Source: Octadecabacter dasysiphoniae (GTDB lineage Bacteria; Pseudomonadota; Alphaproteobacteria; Rhodobacterales; Rhodobacteraceae). Taken from it: DNA of 64,000 bases. The position numbers were made by a program, and so were the translations under genes. Below the pieces are notes generated by a model, which saw only the letters and a list, made by a program, of their open reading frames with translations, was not told the origin of the DNA and did not search any database. The stretch is from NCBI RefSeq assembly GCF_021532615.1, contig NZ_JAKGAQ010000003.1, forward strand, positions 62,001 through 126,000, in the 5' to 3' direction. Below, piece by piece: positions 18,003 through 26,280 of this stretch (positions within the stretch are counted from its first letter, which is position 1; every line of letters starts with the position of its first letter).

Positions 18003-19397
18003 TCATTCTATTTGATACGGTAGCATGCCGCGTTCGTTCGGGTCCACGCGAAGTTGCCGTTCCAATGGTGGAACGGATCGGTGCGGGCACGCGCTGCGTT
18101 CACAGATGCGGCACGATATTCCGATGGGTTCGAATGCGGCCGCATCGCCTGTCATGAGGTGGTCTGCGTAGACGACGGCCGAGGCGTGTTTCACCTCACA
18201 GCCCAACCCGATTGCGTAGCGCCGTGTCGGTGTGCCCCAGGCACCACCCGGTTTGCTGACATCGCGGGCAAGGCAGAAATATCGAACGCCATCAGGGGTT
18301 TCCGCCAATTGGCGCAACCAACGGCCCGGTGTTTCAAACGCGCCATGGACGTTCCACAGCGGGCAGGCACCGCCAAAGCGCGCAAACTGCAAGGTCGTCG
18401 CAGAGTGACGCTTTGTGATTGTTCCGGCGGGATCAACGCGCACGAAAAAGAACGGAATTCCCTTTGCGCCGGGTCTTTGCAGGGTCGATAATCGGTGCGC
18501 GACCTGTTCGATTGATGCGCCGAATTTGTCGGCCAGCCGTTCAAGGTCATGGCGCGTGTCTTGGGCGGCAGACAGGAATTCGCCGTAGGGCATTAACGCC
18601 GCACCCGCGAAATAATTGGCCAAACCGACCTGTGCGATCGCGCGGGCCTGATCTGATTGGAACCGCGCCAGATCCAGCGTTGCGTCTAGTAGTTTTGCCT
18701 GTTTGATGAGCGCGACCTGCAACAGTAATTGGAATCTTTGCGTCGCGGGGGCGGCTTTTGCGGACAGGGTCAGAATTCGGGTTTCGGGGTCGTAGTGGCG
18801 AATTGACCCGTCATTGGACAACACAACGCGCACACCATTTTCGCCCAATACCCGCCGTGCGGCAGCATCAACGTCATTTTGGGCGTTTTGTGCAAATCTT
18901 TCCGCCGCACGATCCACAGCATCAATGTAATTGTCGCAATAGTGAAAGAAATCGCGGACCTCTTCCCAGGGGGACGCCTGCAATCGGCTGTCTTCGCGCC
19001 CCAATGCTTCGTCCAACGACGCGAGCCTTTCATGGGTCTGGCGATAGGCAGTGTGGAGGTCTAAAAACGCGCGGGCGAGGGCAGGGGCGTTTGATGCGGC
19101 GAGCCGGATATCGGCAAGCGGTGGAGTAGGCCCTGCGAAAATCGGGTCCGCCAGTGCTTCGCGCATATCGCCGACCAGCCGTGCCTCGTCGCCGGATTGA
19201 AGTTCGGTCACGTCAAAGCCAAATTCCTGGGCCAAGGACAACACGACCGTCGTCGACACGGGGCGATTGTTGTTTTCCATCTGGTTGAGGTAGGGCAGGG
19301 ACACCCCCAATTTTTCGGCGAATGCCTTTTGCGTGCAGCCAACGCGCCCGCGCAATTCGCGCAGCTTCGCCCCTGCATAGAGTTTGTGCGGTGCCAT
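18003..19397 (-). CDS. pccR: ScfR-family short-chain fatty acyl-CoA regulator PccR
   Basis: 464 residues. The N-terminal XRE helix-turn-helix is LRELRGRVGCTQKAFAEKLGVSLPYLNQMENN; an IrrE-like middle follows, and the C-terminal domain carries the paired cysteines GISCRICERSACPHRSVPPL typical of PccR/RamB/MccR proteins. In Rhodobacter sphaeroides PccR controls pccB according to propionyl-CoA and binds TTTGCAAA elements. Here the gene sits 1.4 kb from pccB, with two TTTGCAAA copies just before its start, so autoregulation is likely. Identity as PccR rather than another ScfR rests on location and operators. Confidence 0.9.
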   Translation of the reverse strand: MAPHKLYAGAKLRELRGRVGCTQKAFAEKLGVSLPYLNQMENNNRPVSTTVVLSLAQEFGFDVTELQSGDEARLVGDMREALADPIFAGPTPPLADIRLAASNAPALARAFLDLHTAYRQTHERLASLDEALGREDSRLQASPWEEVRDFFHYCDNYIDAVDRAAERFAQNAQNDVDAAARRVLGENGVRVVLSNDGSIRHYDPETRILTLSAKAAPATQRFQLLLQVALIKQAKLLDATLDLARFQSDQARAIAQVGLANYFAGAALMPYGEFLSAAQDTRHDLERLADKFGASIEQVAHRLSTLQRPGAKGIPFFFVRVDPAGTITKRHSATTLQFARFGGACPLWNVHGAFETPGRWLRQLAETPDGVRYFCLARDVSKPGGAWGTPTRRYAIGLGCEVKHASAVVYADHLMTGDAAAFEPIGISCRICERSACPHRSVPPLERQLRVDPNERGMLPYQIE

Positions 19398-19407
19398 CTG
19401 TTTCCCC

Positions 19408-19436
19408 TTTGCAAATCAGTTAATAGGCTTTGCAAA
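19408..19436. promoter_or_regulatory. Paired TTTGCAAA elements before pccR
   Basis: Two exact TTTGCAAA palindromes (19408-19415 and 19429-19436) with 13 bases between, 11 bases upstream of the pccR ATG. Their centres are 21 bases apart, about two helical turns. As I recall it, the reported R. sphaeroides operator has only four bases between copies. Likely PccR autoregulatory site. Confidence 0.8.
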
Positions 19437-19451
19437 GTGTTGAGTCGAGGA

Positions 19452-20666
19452 CTAGTCCTTGATCTGGTTGGCGCGGCGGATCACCCATAGGGCGCAGGCC
19501 ACGGCGCACAGGGTCGTCAAAAGCATCAAGATAATCAGTGGGCGTGCACCAGTTCCGGGCCCAAGGATGAACCCCGCAATGACCGACAAAGCAGATCCGC
19601 CACCGATCATGAACGCGCCACCAAGCCCAGCCGCCGATCCGGCAAGGTCGGGACGGACAGACAGCATTCCGGCGTTGGCATTTGGCAAAAGAATACCATT
19701 CCCGAGGCCGATGAAGATCATAAATCCAAAGAAAACAATTGGATAGTGAAGCCCCGCGATGTCGAACACCAAGAGCAGGACCATTCCCAAGACCGTCAGC
19801 AGAGCGCCATACAGAACCATGCGATTGACGCCGATGCGCACAGAATAGCGGCCCGACAGACCATTCCCGACCATGTACCCGATGGCTGGTGCGCCGAAAT
19901 ACAGGCCCAGTTCGGCAGGTTCCATGCCGAACACGTCTGATCCGACAAAAGGCGCGCCGCCGAGGTAGGCAAAGAACGCGCCCGAGGCAAAGGCCGCAGC
20001 AAGGCAGTACCCCCAAAAACGCTGTGATGTCAGCAGCTTGGGGTATTCTTTGAACTGCGCGGAAAAGCCGCCTTCGCGTTTTTCAAAGGTTTCGCCTTGG
20101 TCGAAATACGTCATCAACCAAAGGATCGCCCCGCCGCCCGCAAGCAGCCAGAATGAGGCCTGCCAACCGAACGCTTCGTCCAGCACACCGCCAACTGCGG
20201 GGCCCAACATCGGAACGACGGACATCCCCATCGTGACGTAGCCGATCATGGATGCGGCTTGGGCTTGTGGCACCATATCGCGCACGATTGCGCGGCTGAT
20301 GACAAATGCGGTCGCGATTGATGTTTGCAGCAAACGGCATATTAAAAAGGTTGTAAAATTAGGGGCATAGACGGCGCCTATGCTTGTCGCAATGAATATG
20401 GCAACGGTCACGAGCACGATCGGGCGGCGTCCGTACCGGTCTGAAATCGGGCCTATTGCGATTTGAACAAAGGCCGTCGTTGCAAGGTAAAGCGACACCG
20501 ACAGCTGCATCAGGCTGTATTCAACGCCGAAATGTTCAGCCATCGATGGCAGGGACGGGAGGAACACGTTCAGCGACAGCGCGCCGATCCCGGCCATCAA
20601 GATCAGCGTGGCGATATGTGGTGGTGTTGTGCGGTCTAAGAACCGGATGGTCGGGGCTTTGGACAT
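19452..20666 (-). CDS. MFS efflux transporter, Bcr/CflA type
   Basis: 404 residues from the ATG at 20666 (a TTG two codons earlier is possible). Twelve hydrophobic spans are visible, with the MFS signature GPISDRYGRRPIV between spans 2 and 3 and VPMLGPAVGGVLDEAFGWQASFW (motif C of drug/proton antiporters). It resembles Bcr/CflA multidrug exporters. It is divergent from pccB across a region with PccR-type elements, the nearest 54 bases from its ATG, so it may share that control. Substrate unknown. Confidence 0.88.
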   Translation of the reverse strand: MSKAPTIRFLDRTTPPHIATLILMAGIGALSLNVFLPSLPSMAEHFGVEYSLMQLSVSLYLATTAFVQIAIGPISDRYGRRPIVLVTVAIFIATSIGAVYAPNFTTFLICRLLQTSIATAFVISRAIVRDMVPQAQAASMIGYVTMGMSVVPMLGPAVGGVLDEAFGWQASFWLLAGGGAILWLMTYFDQGETFEKREGGFSAQFKEYPKLLTSQRFWGYCLAAAFASGAFFAYLGGAPFVGSDVFGMEPAELGLYFGAPAIGYMVGNGLSGRYSVRIGVNRMVLYGALLTVLGMVLLLVFDIAGLHYPIVFFGFMIFIGLGNGILLPNANAGMLSVRPDLAGSAAGLGGAFMIGGGSALSVIAGFILGPGTGARPLIILMLLTTLCAVACALWVIRRANQIKD

Positions 20667-20719
20667 GGTCAACAGCTATCCCTGTCGGGCGGGGGCGTCC
20701 AACGAAATCGAACCAGACA

Positions 20720-20775
20720 TTCGCAAGTTTGCAAAGCTTGATGGTTGTTAATGAACTACTTTGCAAATTTGCGAG
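20720..20775. promoter_or_regulatory. PccR-type composite operators between MFS gene and pccB
   Basis: Two 16-base composite sites face each other: TTCGCAAGTTTGCAAA at 20720-20735 and, on the other strand, CTCGCAAATTTGCAAA at 20775-20760. They agree at 14 of 16 positions and are separated by 24 bases. Each contains one exact TTTGCAAA next to a diverged copy. The block is 60 bases before pccB and 54 bases before the MFS ATG. Confidence 0.75.
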
Positions 20776-20834
20776 AAGCCCATGGGATCATCCGTTGAAT
20801 TGGGTTAGCTTATTCCAAACTTAGGGGGCAGATC

Positions 20835-22367
20835 ATGACCGAAATCCTGAAAGAGCTTGAACGTCGACGCGAGGACGCGCGTCTTGGTGGCGGGCAAAAA
20901 CGCATCGACTCGCAGCATGCCAAGGGCAAGCTGACCGCCCGCGAGCGGATTGAGCTGTTGTTGGATGAAGGAAGTTTTGAAGAATACGACACCTTTGTCA
21001 CGCACCGTAGCGCGGATTTCGGCATGGAAAAAACCCGACCCGCAGGTGACGGTGTTGTAACTGGGTGGGGCACGGTCAATGGCCGACAAGTGTATGTTTA
21101 CGCACAAGACTTCACGGTTCTGGGTGGGTCTGTTTCTGCGACGCATGCGGCCAAGATCGTCAAGATCATGGATATGGCGATGCAGAACGGTGCGCCAATT
21201 ATCGGCATCAACGACAGTGGTGGCGCACGCATCCAGGAAGGTGTCGATAGCCTTGGTGGCTATGGCGACATTTTTCAGCGCAACATCATGGCGTCCGGTG
21301 TGGTGCCGCAAATCAGCCTGATCATGGGTCCGTGCGCGGGTGGTGCGGTGTATTCGCCGGCCATGACCGACTTCATCTTTATGGTAAAAGATTCTTCTTA
21401 CATGTTTGTGACAGGCCCCGACGTGGTCAAGACCGTCACCAACGAAGTCGTCACGGCAGAAGAATTGGGCGGTGCCACGACCCACACGCGCAAATCATCC
21501 GTTGCGGATGGTGCGTTTGAAGATGACGTTCAGGCCATCGCAGAAGTCCGCCGTTTGATTGATTTCCTTCCGCTGAACAATCGCCAGAAGGCCCCAGTGC
21601 GTCCGTTTTTCGACGATGTCGCGCGGGTTGAACCGAGCCTGGATACATTGATCCCCGACAATCCCAACCAGCCCTACGATATGAAAGAGCTGATCCATAA
21701 GATTGCCGATGAAGGCGATTTTTACGAAATTCAGGCTGACTTTGCTGGTAATATGCTGACCGGATTTATCCGCCTCGAAGGGCAGACCGTGGGTGTTGTC
21801 GCCAATCAGCCGATGGTTTTGGCAGGGGTGTTGGACATTGACAGCGCGCGCAAGGCCGCGCGTTTTGTGCGGTTCTGTGATGCGTTCGAAATCCCGATCC
21901 TGTCACTGGTCGACGTTCCCGGCTTTCTGCCCGGTGTGACGCAGGAATATAACGGCGTGATCAAACACGGTGCAAAATTGTTGTTTGCCTATGGCGAAGC
22001 AACGGTGCCCAAAGTCACGGTGATCACGCGCAAAGCTTACGGTGGTGCCTATGTGGTCATGTCGTCCAAGCACCTGCGCGGGGACATCAATTATGCATGG
22101 CCAACAGCGGAAATCGCCGTGATGGGCGCCAAGGGTGCAACAGAGATTATCCATCGCGCCGATCTGGGCGACGCAGAAAAGACGGCGGCCCATACAAAGG
22201 ACTACGAAGATCGGTTCGCCAACCCGTTTGTGGCCGCTGAACGCGGTTTCGTGGATGAGGTCATCATGCCTGGCTCAACGCGTAAACGTTTGTGCCGCGC
22301 CTTTGCGGGTTTGCGCGGAAAACAGGCGCAGATGCCGTGGAAAAAGCATGACAATATCCCACTTTAA
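20835..22367 (+). CDS. pccB: Propionyl-CoA carboxylase carboxyltransferase (beta) subunit
   Basis: 510 residues of the crotonase-like carboxyltransferase fold. [16 protein letters not shown] and the oxyanion-hole glycines in [14 protein letters not shown] belong to the N domain; [26 protein letters not shown] and [16 protein letters not shown] to the C domain. It transfers CO2 from carboxybiotin to propionyl-CoA, giving methylmalonyl-CoA, with PccA. The ATG has AGGGGG ten bases upstream. It carries PccR-type sites in its promoter and heads the pccB-pccA gene group. Confidence 0.96.
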   Translation: MTEILKELERRREDARLGGGQKRIDSQHAKGKLTARERIELLLDEGSFEEYDTFVTHRSADFGMEKTRPAGDGVVTGWGTVNGRQVYVYAQDFTVLGGSVSATHAAKIVKIMDMAMQNGAPIIGINDSGGARIQEGVDSLGGYGDIFQRNIMASGVVPQISLIMGPCAGGAVYSPAMTDFIFMVKDSSYMFVTGPDVVKTVTNEVVTAEELGGATTHTRKSSVADGAFEDDVQAIAEVRRLIDFLPLNNRQKAPVRPFFDDVARVEPSLDTLIPDNPNQPYDMKELIHKIADEGDFYEIQADFAGNMLTGFIRLEGQTVGVVANQPMVLAGVLDIDSARKAARFVRFCDAFEIPILSLVDVPGFLPGVTQEYNGVIKHGAKLLFAYGEATVPKVTVITRKAYGGAYVVMSSKHLRGDINYAWPTAEIAVMGAKGATEIIHRADLGDAEKTAAHTKDYEDRFANPFVAAERGFVDEVIMPGSTRKRLCRAFAGLRGKQAQMPWKKHDNIPL

Positions 22368-22767
22368 TCCAATGATGCAGGGGGGGGTGCTGGCCCCCAT
22401 TTGTCTTATTGCAACCTTGACCGCATTGGGCGGTTCTGTTGCTGCGCAGGACATCCCCGTGCCGTCTGGGCAACCGCTCACGTTTCTTGAGTTTATCTCG
22501 GAGAATGACGGCGATCGGGTCCGGTTCCGGTTTCTTGCGCCCGACATCGGGACACGCTTGACCTACGCCGATGTCTTTGATGATTTTCAGGTTGTCTGTG
22601 ATCAGCAGGTTATGCCCGTGCTGGCCGCGAACGCCCTGAGCCCGAGCCAGATCGTGTTGTCGATGTCGGCTGTGGATATCCCGTTCGGAGAAGACAATCC
22701 GGACGTTTTGCAATTCTTCGAGATTTTTCGACCTGAAAATGACCTCTGCATCTGGGAGGAATTCTGA
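22348..22767 (+). CDS. DUF6497-type small secreted protein
   Basis: 139 residues from the ATG at 22348, which overlaps the pccB end by 20 bases; an ATG at 22372 just after the pccB stop is the alternative and still leaves a full signal peptide ([20 protein letters not shown], cleavage near VAA-QD). The mature part is acidic and contains two cysteines (VVCDQQ and [10 protein letters not shown]) that could form a disulfide. It resembles hypothetical proteins found beside pccB in roseobacters; the family name is from memory. No enzymatic motif seen. Confidence 0.72.
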   Translation: MTISHFNPMMQGGVLAPICLIATLTALGGSVAAQDIPVPSGQPLTFLEFISENDGDRVRFRFLAPDIGTRLTYADVFDDFQVVCDQQVMPVLAANALSPSQIVLSMSAVDIPFGEDNPDVLQFFEIFRPENDLCIWEEF

Positions 22768-22984
22768 TGTATCCACAATATGTTGCGCTGCGAAGCTCAT
22801 CCAAGACGTGTATTGTAGCGGCTGAGTCACAGGCGGATGCCGCGGTTTCCGGCTCGTATCTTTTCAACAAGATTAACGGTAGTTTTCCACAAGGTTACAC
22901 CCAAGTGACCTACCCTCGAGAGGCGGGTGACAACCGGCGCAGTGCCGGCTGTTCCCGTGTGAAAAACAGAGACAGGAGACTAAC

Positions 22985-23134
22985 ATGTCTAAGAGCATCA
23001 AAAGCCTTTTTGCCGTTTCCCTGCTGGCCGTTATGGCAGCATGCGGTGCCAACAACGCAGGTGACGTTGAAGAATTCGTGGTCGTTGACCCGGTTCCAGT
23101 CACAATCGAGCCAACCTACTCCGGTAAGCTCTGA
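22985..23134 (+). CDS. Small lipoprotein, 49 residues
   Basis: MSKSIKSLFAVSLLAVMAAC is a lipoprotein signal with lipobox VMAAC; the mature peptide is only about 30 residues, acidic and rich in valine and proline (DVEEFVVVDPVPVTIEP). AGGAGAC lies just before the ATG, a good ribosome binding site. A 217-base gap with no convincing gene precedes it; that gap holds only a weak CCGGC/GCCGG hairpin at 22934-22948. Function unknown; it would sit on the periplasmic side of a membrane. Confidence 0.75.
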   Translation: MSKSIKSLFAVSLLAVMAACGANNAGDVEEFVVVDPVPVTIEPTYSGKL

Positions 23135-23200
23135 TAATTGCATGGGGCAGGCGGCAACGCCTGTCCCACACCCCGCCACCCCAGCCGGAGGGTGTGCGTA

Positions 23201-23581
23201 ATGCTTTACATGCCAAAGCACCGCGGCTTTCCGAGCCGCCTTCCGAGCACCGATTTCCAATTTACCATTCGCCAACCCGTCAAAAAGGGTTTGCCGCCCA
23301 AGCTGTTCCAACGGGAACGCTATGCGGATCGTCGTCCTGCGGACCGTCGTGCGGATGAAGGATTCATGTGGGCGCTGAAGGAACACTTCGGCGAGGAGCC
23401 GTTTGAACGTGGTAACCTTGACGCGGGGCGTTTGAATTTCCTGTTCGGCCGCGAAGTCATACCCGCCGAAGATCCCTTTGATCCCCAAGGGTACGAAGCC
23501 CTGCTTAAGCTTGATCTAAAACGTGTTGAGCAGTCTTTCCCCGATATTTTTCGCCCTGATTGGGCGCCTGGCCAGAACTGA
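23201..23581 (+). CDS. Conserved hypothetical protein of the pcc cluster
   Basis: 126 residues from the ATG at 23201. It is basic at the N-terminus (KKGLPPKLFQRERYADRRPADRRADEG) and acidic at the C-terminus (DPFDPQGYEALLKLDLKRVEQSF). It has no signal peptide, membrane span or known motif. Codon use matches its neighbours, which supports a real gene. It follows the small lipoprotein by 66 bases and precedes a 357-base gap. Function not recognised. Confidence 0.68.
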   Translation: MLYMPKHRGFPSRLPSTDFQFTIRQPVKKGLPPKLFQRERYADRRPADRRADEGFMWALKEHFGEEPFERGNLDAGRLNFLFGREVIPAEDPFDPQGYEALLKLDLKRVEQSFPDIFRPDWAPGQN

Positions 23582-23938
23582 GAGGGCGAGGAACATGCGC
23601 GGCTTTCGGCCTATCAAAATACAACTTTGGCGGGAAATGGCTCATTTTGGTGGCGCCGTGATCAATGGCGATGACAGCTGCAACCCCGTGTGCAAACCTT
23701 TGATTGTGGACGGGCCGTCCAGCAATCGGGCCGCTCTACATTGTCAATACCGTTACCCTTCCCCTCGTCGGTCTGGTCCCTTTGGGTCCAGGCCGACACC
23801 CTTATTTGCAAGGGCGATGGTGGATTTGAGCCATGTTTCGCGCAAGGCGCAAAAAATGCTTGTATTGCGTGGGCAAAGCGCGGAATCTGCGTCTGATAAA
23901 ACCACGCAAATCTTAATGCAAAATAAGGGCAGTAAACT
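23582..23938. other. 357-base gene-poor stretch with a strong hairpin
   Basis: No convincing gene lies here. An open frame with a fair ribosome site begins at 23595, but it has odd composition (runs of Ser, Arg and Cys) and runs into the next gene out of frame, so I do not call it. The stretch contains the 14-bp hairpin listed separately and an A-rich region (AAATAAGGGCAG) just before the next ATG that may be its ribosome site. Confidence 0.6.
23767..23797. other. Strong RNA-type hairpin, role unknown
   Basis: GTCGGTCTGGTCCC, loop TTT, GGGTCCAGGCCGAC: 14 pairs with one T-T mismatch and one G-T pair. No T-run follows on either strand, so it is not a simple intrinsic terminator. It could be part of a small RNA or a 5' leader for the downstream lipoprotein gene. 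Confidence 0.5.
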
Positions 23939-24142
23939 ATGTTTAAATTCCGTCTTCTTCTCGCTGTTGGCGCCATTGCTTCGCTTTCCGCATGTCTGGA
24001 CAACGATCTTGAGCGCGGCCTTGCCGGTGCTGGCGTTGGCGCAGTTATCGCAACTTCCACAGGTGGCGACGCTGTCACGGGTGCCATTGTTGGTGGCGCG
24101 GCCGGCGCGCTTTGCGACGAAGTCACAACCATCTGCCGCTAA
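23939..24142 (+). CDS. Glycine-zipper lipoprotein, 67 residues
   Basis: The signal MFKFRLLLAVGAIASLSAC ends in lipobox LSAC, so it is a lipoprotein. The mature part is a glycine zipper: GLAGAGVGAVIATSTGGDAVTGAIVGGAAGA in two blocks, a membrane-interacting hairpin like those in YMGG/OmpA-linked small proteins. Two cysteines near the end (LCDEVTTIC) may form a disulfide. A strong intrinsic terminator follows, so it is not cotranscribed with pccA. Function unknown. Confidence 0.78.
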   Translation: MFKFRLLLAVGAIASLSACLDNDLERGLAGAGVGAVIATSTGGDAVTGAIVGGAAGALCDEVTTICR

Positions 24143-24180
24143 GGCAAACACGCCCTTTTTCGGGGCACGATTTCAATTTG

Positions 24181-24215
24181 ACCGCCGTTCAGGATTCCTC
24201 CTGAGCGGCGGTTTT
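24181..24215 (+). terminator. Intrinsic terminator before pccA
   Basis: ACCGCCGTTCAGGA, loop TTCC, TCCTGAGCGGCGGT: a 14-bp stem with one G-T pair, followed by TTT. It ends transcription of the glycine-zipper gene 20 bases before the pccA ATG. Read-through or a promoter within it would be needed for pccA. Confidence 0.88.
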
Positions 24216-24234
24216 GCATTCTGAAGGGCTGACT

Positions 24235-26277
24235 ATGTTCAACAAAATCCTGATCGCCAACCGTGGTGAGATTGCCTGCCGCGTTATTAAGACAGCCCGC
24301 AAGATGGGGATCAAGACGGTGGCTGTGTATTCAGACGCGGACCGCAACGCGCTACATGTGTCTATGGCGGATGAAGCGTATCACATCGGCCCGCCCCCCG
24401 CGAACCAGTCCTACATCGTGATCGACAAGATCATGGAAGCCATCAAAGCAACCGGCGCAGAGGCGGTGCACCCCGGCTACGGGTTCTTGTCAGAGAACGC
24501 CAAATTTGCAGAGGCCTTGGCCGCCGCGGGCGTTGCGTTTATTGGGCCGCCAAAGGGTGCGATTGAAAAGATGGGCGATAAAATCACGTCCAAGAAAATC
24601 GCCCAAGACGCCAATGTGTCTACCGTCCCCGGGCATATGGGGCTGATTGAAGACGCCGAAGAAGCGGTGAAGATTTCCAACGAGATCGGCTATCCGGTGA
24701 TGATCAAAGCATCTGCTGGTGGCGGCGGTAAAGGGATGCGGATTGCGTGGGACGACGACGGCGCGCGCGAAGGGTTCCAATCCTCGAAGAACGAAGCGGC
24801 CAATTCGTTTGGCGATGACCGGATTTTCATTGAAAAATTCGTCACCCAGCCGCGTCACATCGAAATTCAGGTGCTGTGCGACACCCACGGCAACGGCATT
24901 TATCTGGGTGAGCGGGAATGTAGCATTCAGCGCCGCCAGCAAAAGGTGATCGAAGAAGCGCCAAGCCCGTTTCTGGATGAGGCCACCCGCAAAGCCATGG
25001 GGGAGCAGTCGGTCGCATTGGCAAAAGCAGTTGATTATGCGTCTGCGGGCACGGTGGAATTTATCGTCGACGGGGACCGGAATTTCTATTTCCTTGAGAT
25101 GAACACCCGTTTGCAGGTGGAACACCCTGTGACAGAGCTGATCACAGGTGTTGATCTGGTCGAACAGATGATCCGCGTGGCCTACGGCGAAAAGCTGTCG
25201 ATGGCGCAGGATGATGTGACCCTGACGGGCTGGGCCATGGAAAGCCGCCTGTATGCAGAAGACCCCTATCGCGGCTTCCTTCCGTCAATTGGCCGCCTGA
25301 CAACTTACCGCCCCCCGATGGAGGTCGCTGCAGGTCCGTTGGTGACCAACGGTAAATGGCAGGGCGACGCTGCGACAGGCACGCATGCGGTGCGCAATGA
25401 TACGGGCGTGTATGACGGGGGCGAAATTTCGATGTATTACGACCCGATGATCGCCAAGCTGTGCACATGGGCCCCGACCCGCAGCGAGGCGATCGAAGAA
25501 ATGCGCGTTGCCTTGGACAGTTTCGAGGTCGAGGGGATCGGCCATAACATCCCGTTCCTGTCTGCGGTCTATGACCACGAAAAATTCACATCCGGCAACA
25601 TGACAACGGCCTTCATCGAAGAAGAATTCCCGGACGGGTTTGACGGTGTTGATCTCCCGACAGAGACATTGAACGTGATCGGTGCCGCGGCGGTTGCCAT
25701 GTACCGCGTGTGCGAAATTCGCCGTGCAAAGATTTCCGGCCGGATGGACAACCATGAACGCAAAGTGGGCGAAGACTGGGTTGTGACGCTGGATGATCAC
25801 GCGTTGAACGCCCATGTGTCCGCCGACAAACAGGGTGCCACCGTGGCCATTGATGGCGCTGAGTACCGCGTTGAAAGCGAATGGACCCCGGGCCAGCCTT
25901 TGGCAAAGTTGACTGTAAACGGCGCGCCGCTGGTGATGAAGGTCGCGCAGATTTCGGCGGGCTTTAACGTCCGTTATCGCGGGGCGGAAATGAAGGTGCG
26001 CGTGCGCACGCCGCGTCAGGCGGAGCTGGCCAAGTTAATGCCTGTGAAACTTCCGCCCGATACGTCCAAGATGCTGCTGTGCCCGATGCCCGGTTTGATC
26101 GTGAAACTGGATGTAAAGGTGGGCGACGAAGTGCAGGACGGCCAAGCGTTGTGCACGGTGGAAGCTATGAAGATGGAAAACATCCTGCGGGCTGAGAAGA
26201 AGGCCGTCGTGACAAAGATCAATGCAGCGGCGGGTGACAGCCTGTCGGTGGATGATGTGATTATGGAGTTCGAGTAA
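24235..26277 (+). CDS. pccA: Propionyl-CoA carboxylase biotin-containing (alpha) subunit
   Basis: 680 residues from the ATG at 24235 (GAAGGG upstream). The biotin carboxylase domain begins MFNKILIANRGEIACRVI and has the ATP-grasp loop ASAGGGGKGMRIAWD and FLEMNTRLQVEHPVTE. A linker domain binds PccB in the family. The C-terminal biotinyl domain carries VEAMKMEN, whose central lysine is biotinylated. It pairs with PccB. The intrinsic terminator just upstream suggests that pccA has its own promoter or depends on read-through. Confidence 0.96.
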   Translation: MFNKILIANRGEIACRVIKTARKMGIKTVAVYSDADRNALHVSMADEAYHIGPPPANQSYIVIDKIMEAIKATGAEAVHPGYGFLSENAKFAEALAAAGVAFIGPPKGAIEKMGDKITSKKIAQDANVSTVPGHMGLIEDAEEAVKISNEIGYPVMIKASAGGGGKGMRIAWDDDGAREGFQSSKNEAANSFGDDRIFIEKFVTQPRHIEIQVLCDTHGNGIYLGERECSIQRRQQKVIEEAPSPFLDEATRKAMGEQSVALAKAVDYASAGTVEFIVDGDRNFYFLEMNTRLQVEHPVTELITGVDLVEQMIRVAYGEKLSMAQDDVTLTGWAMESRLYAEDPYRGFLPSIGRLTTYRPPMEVAAGPLVTNGKWQGDAATGTHAVRNDTGVYDGGEISMYYDPMIAKLCTWAPTRSEAIEEMRVALDSFEVEGIGHNIPFLSAVYDHEKFTSGNMTTAFIEEEFPDGFDGVDLPTETLNVIGAAAVAMYRVCEIRRAKISGRMDNHERKVGEDWVVTLDDHALNAHVSADKQGATVAIDGAEYRVESEWTPGQPLAKLTVNGAPLVMKVAQISAGFNVRYRGAEMKVRVRTPRQAELAKLMPVKLPPDTSKMLLCPMPGLIVKLDVKVGDEVQDGQALCTVEAMKMENILRAEKKAVVTKINAAAGDSLSVDDVIMEFE

Positions 26278-26280
26278 CCT

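Noticed and set aside
23595..23938. Possible small gene with a fair ribosome site at 23595
   Set aside because: The translation has no domain, odd composition and continues out of frame into the glycine-zipper gene.
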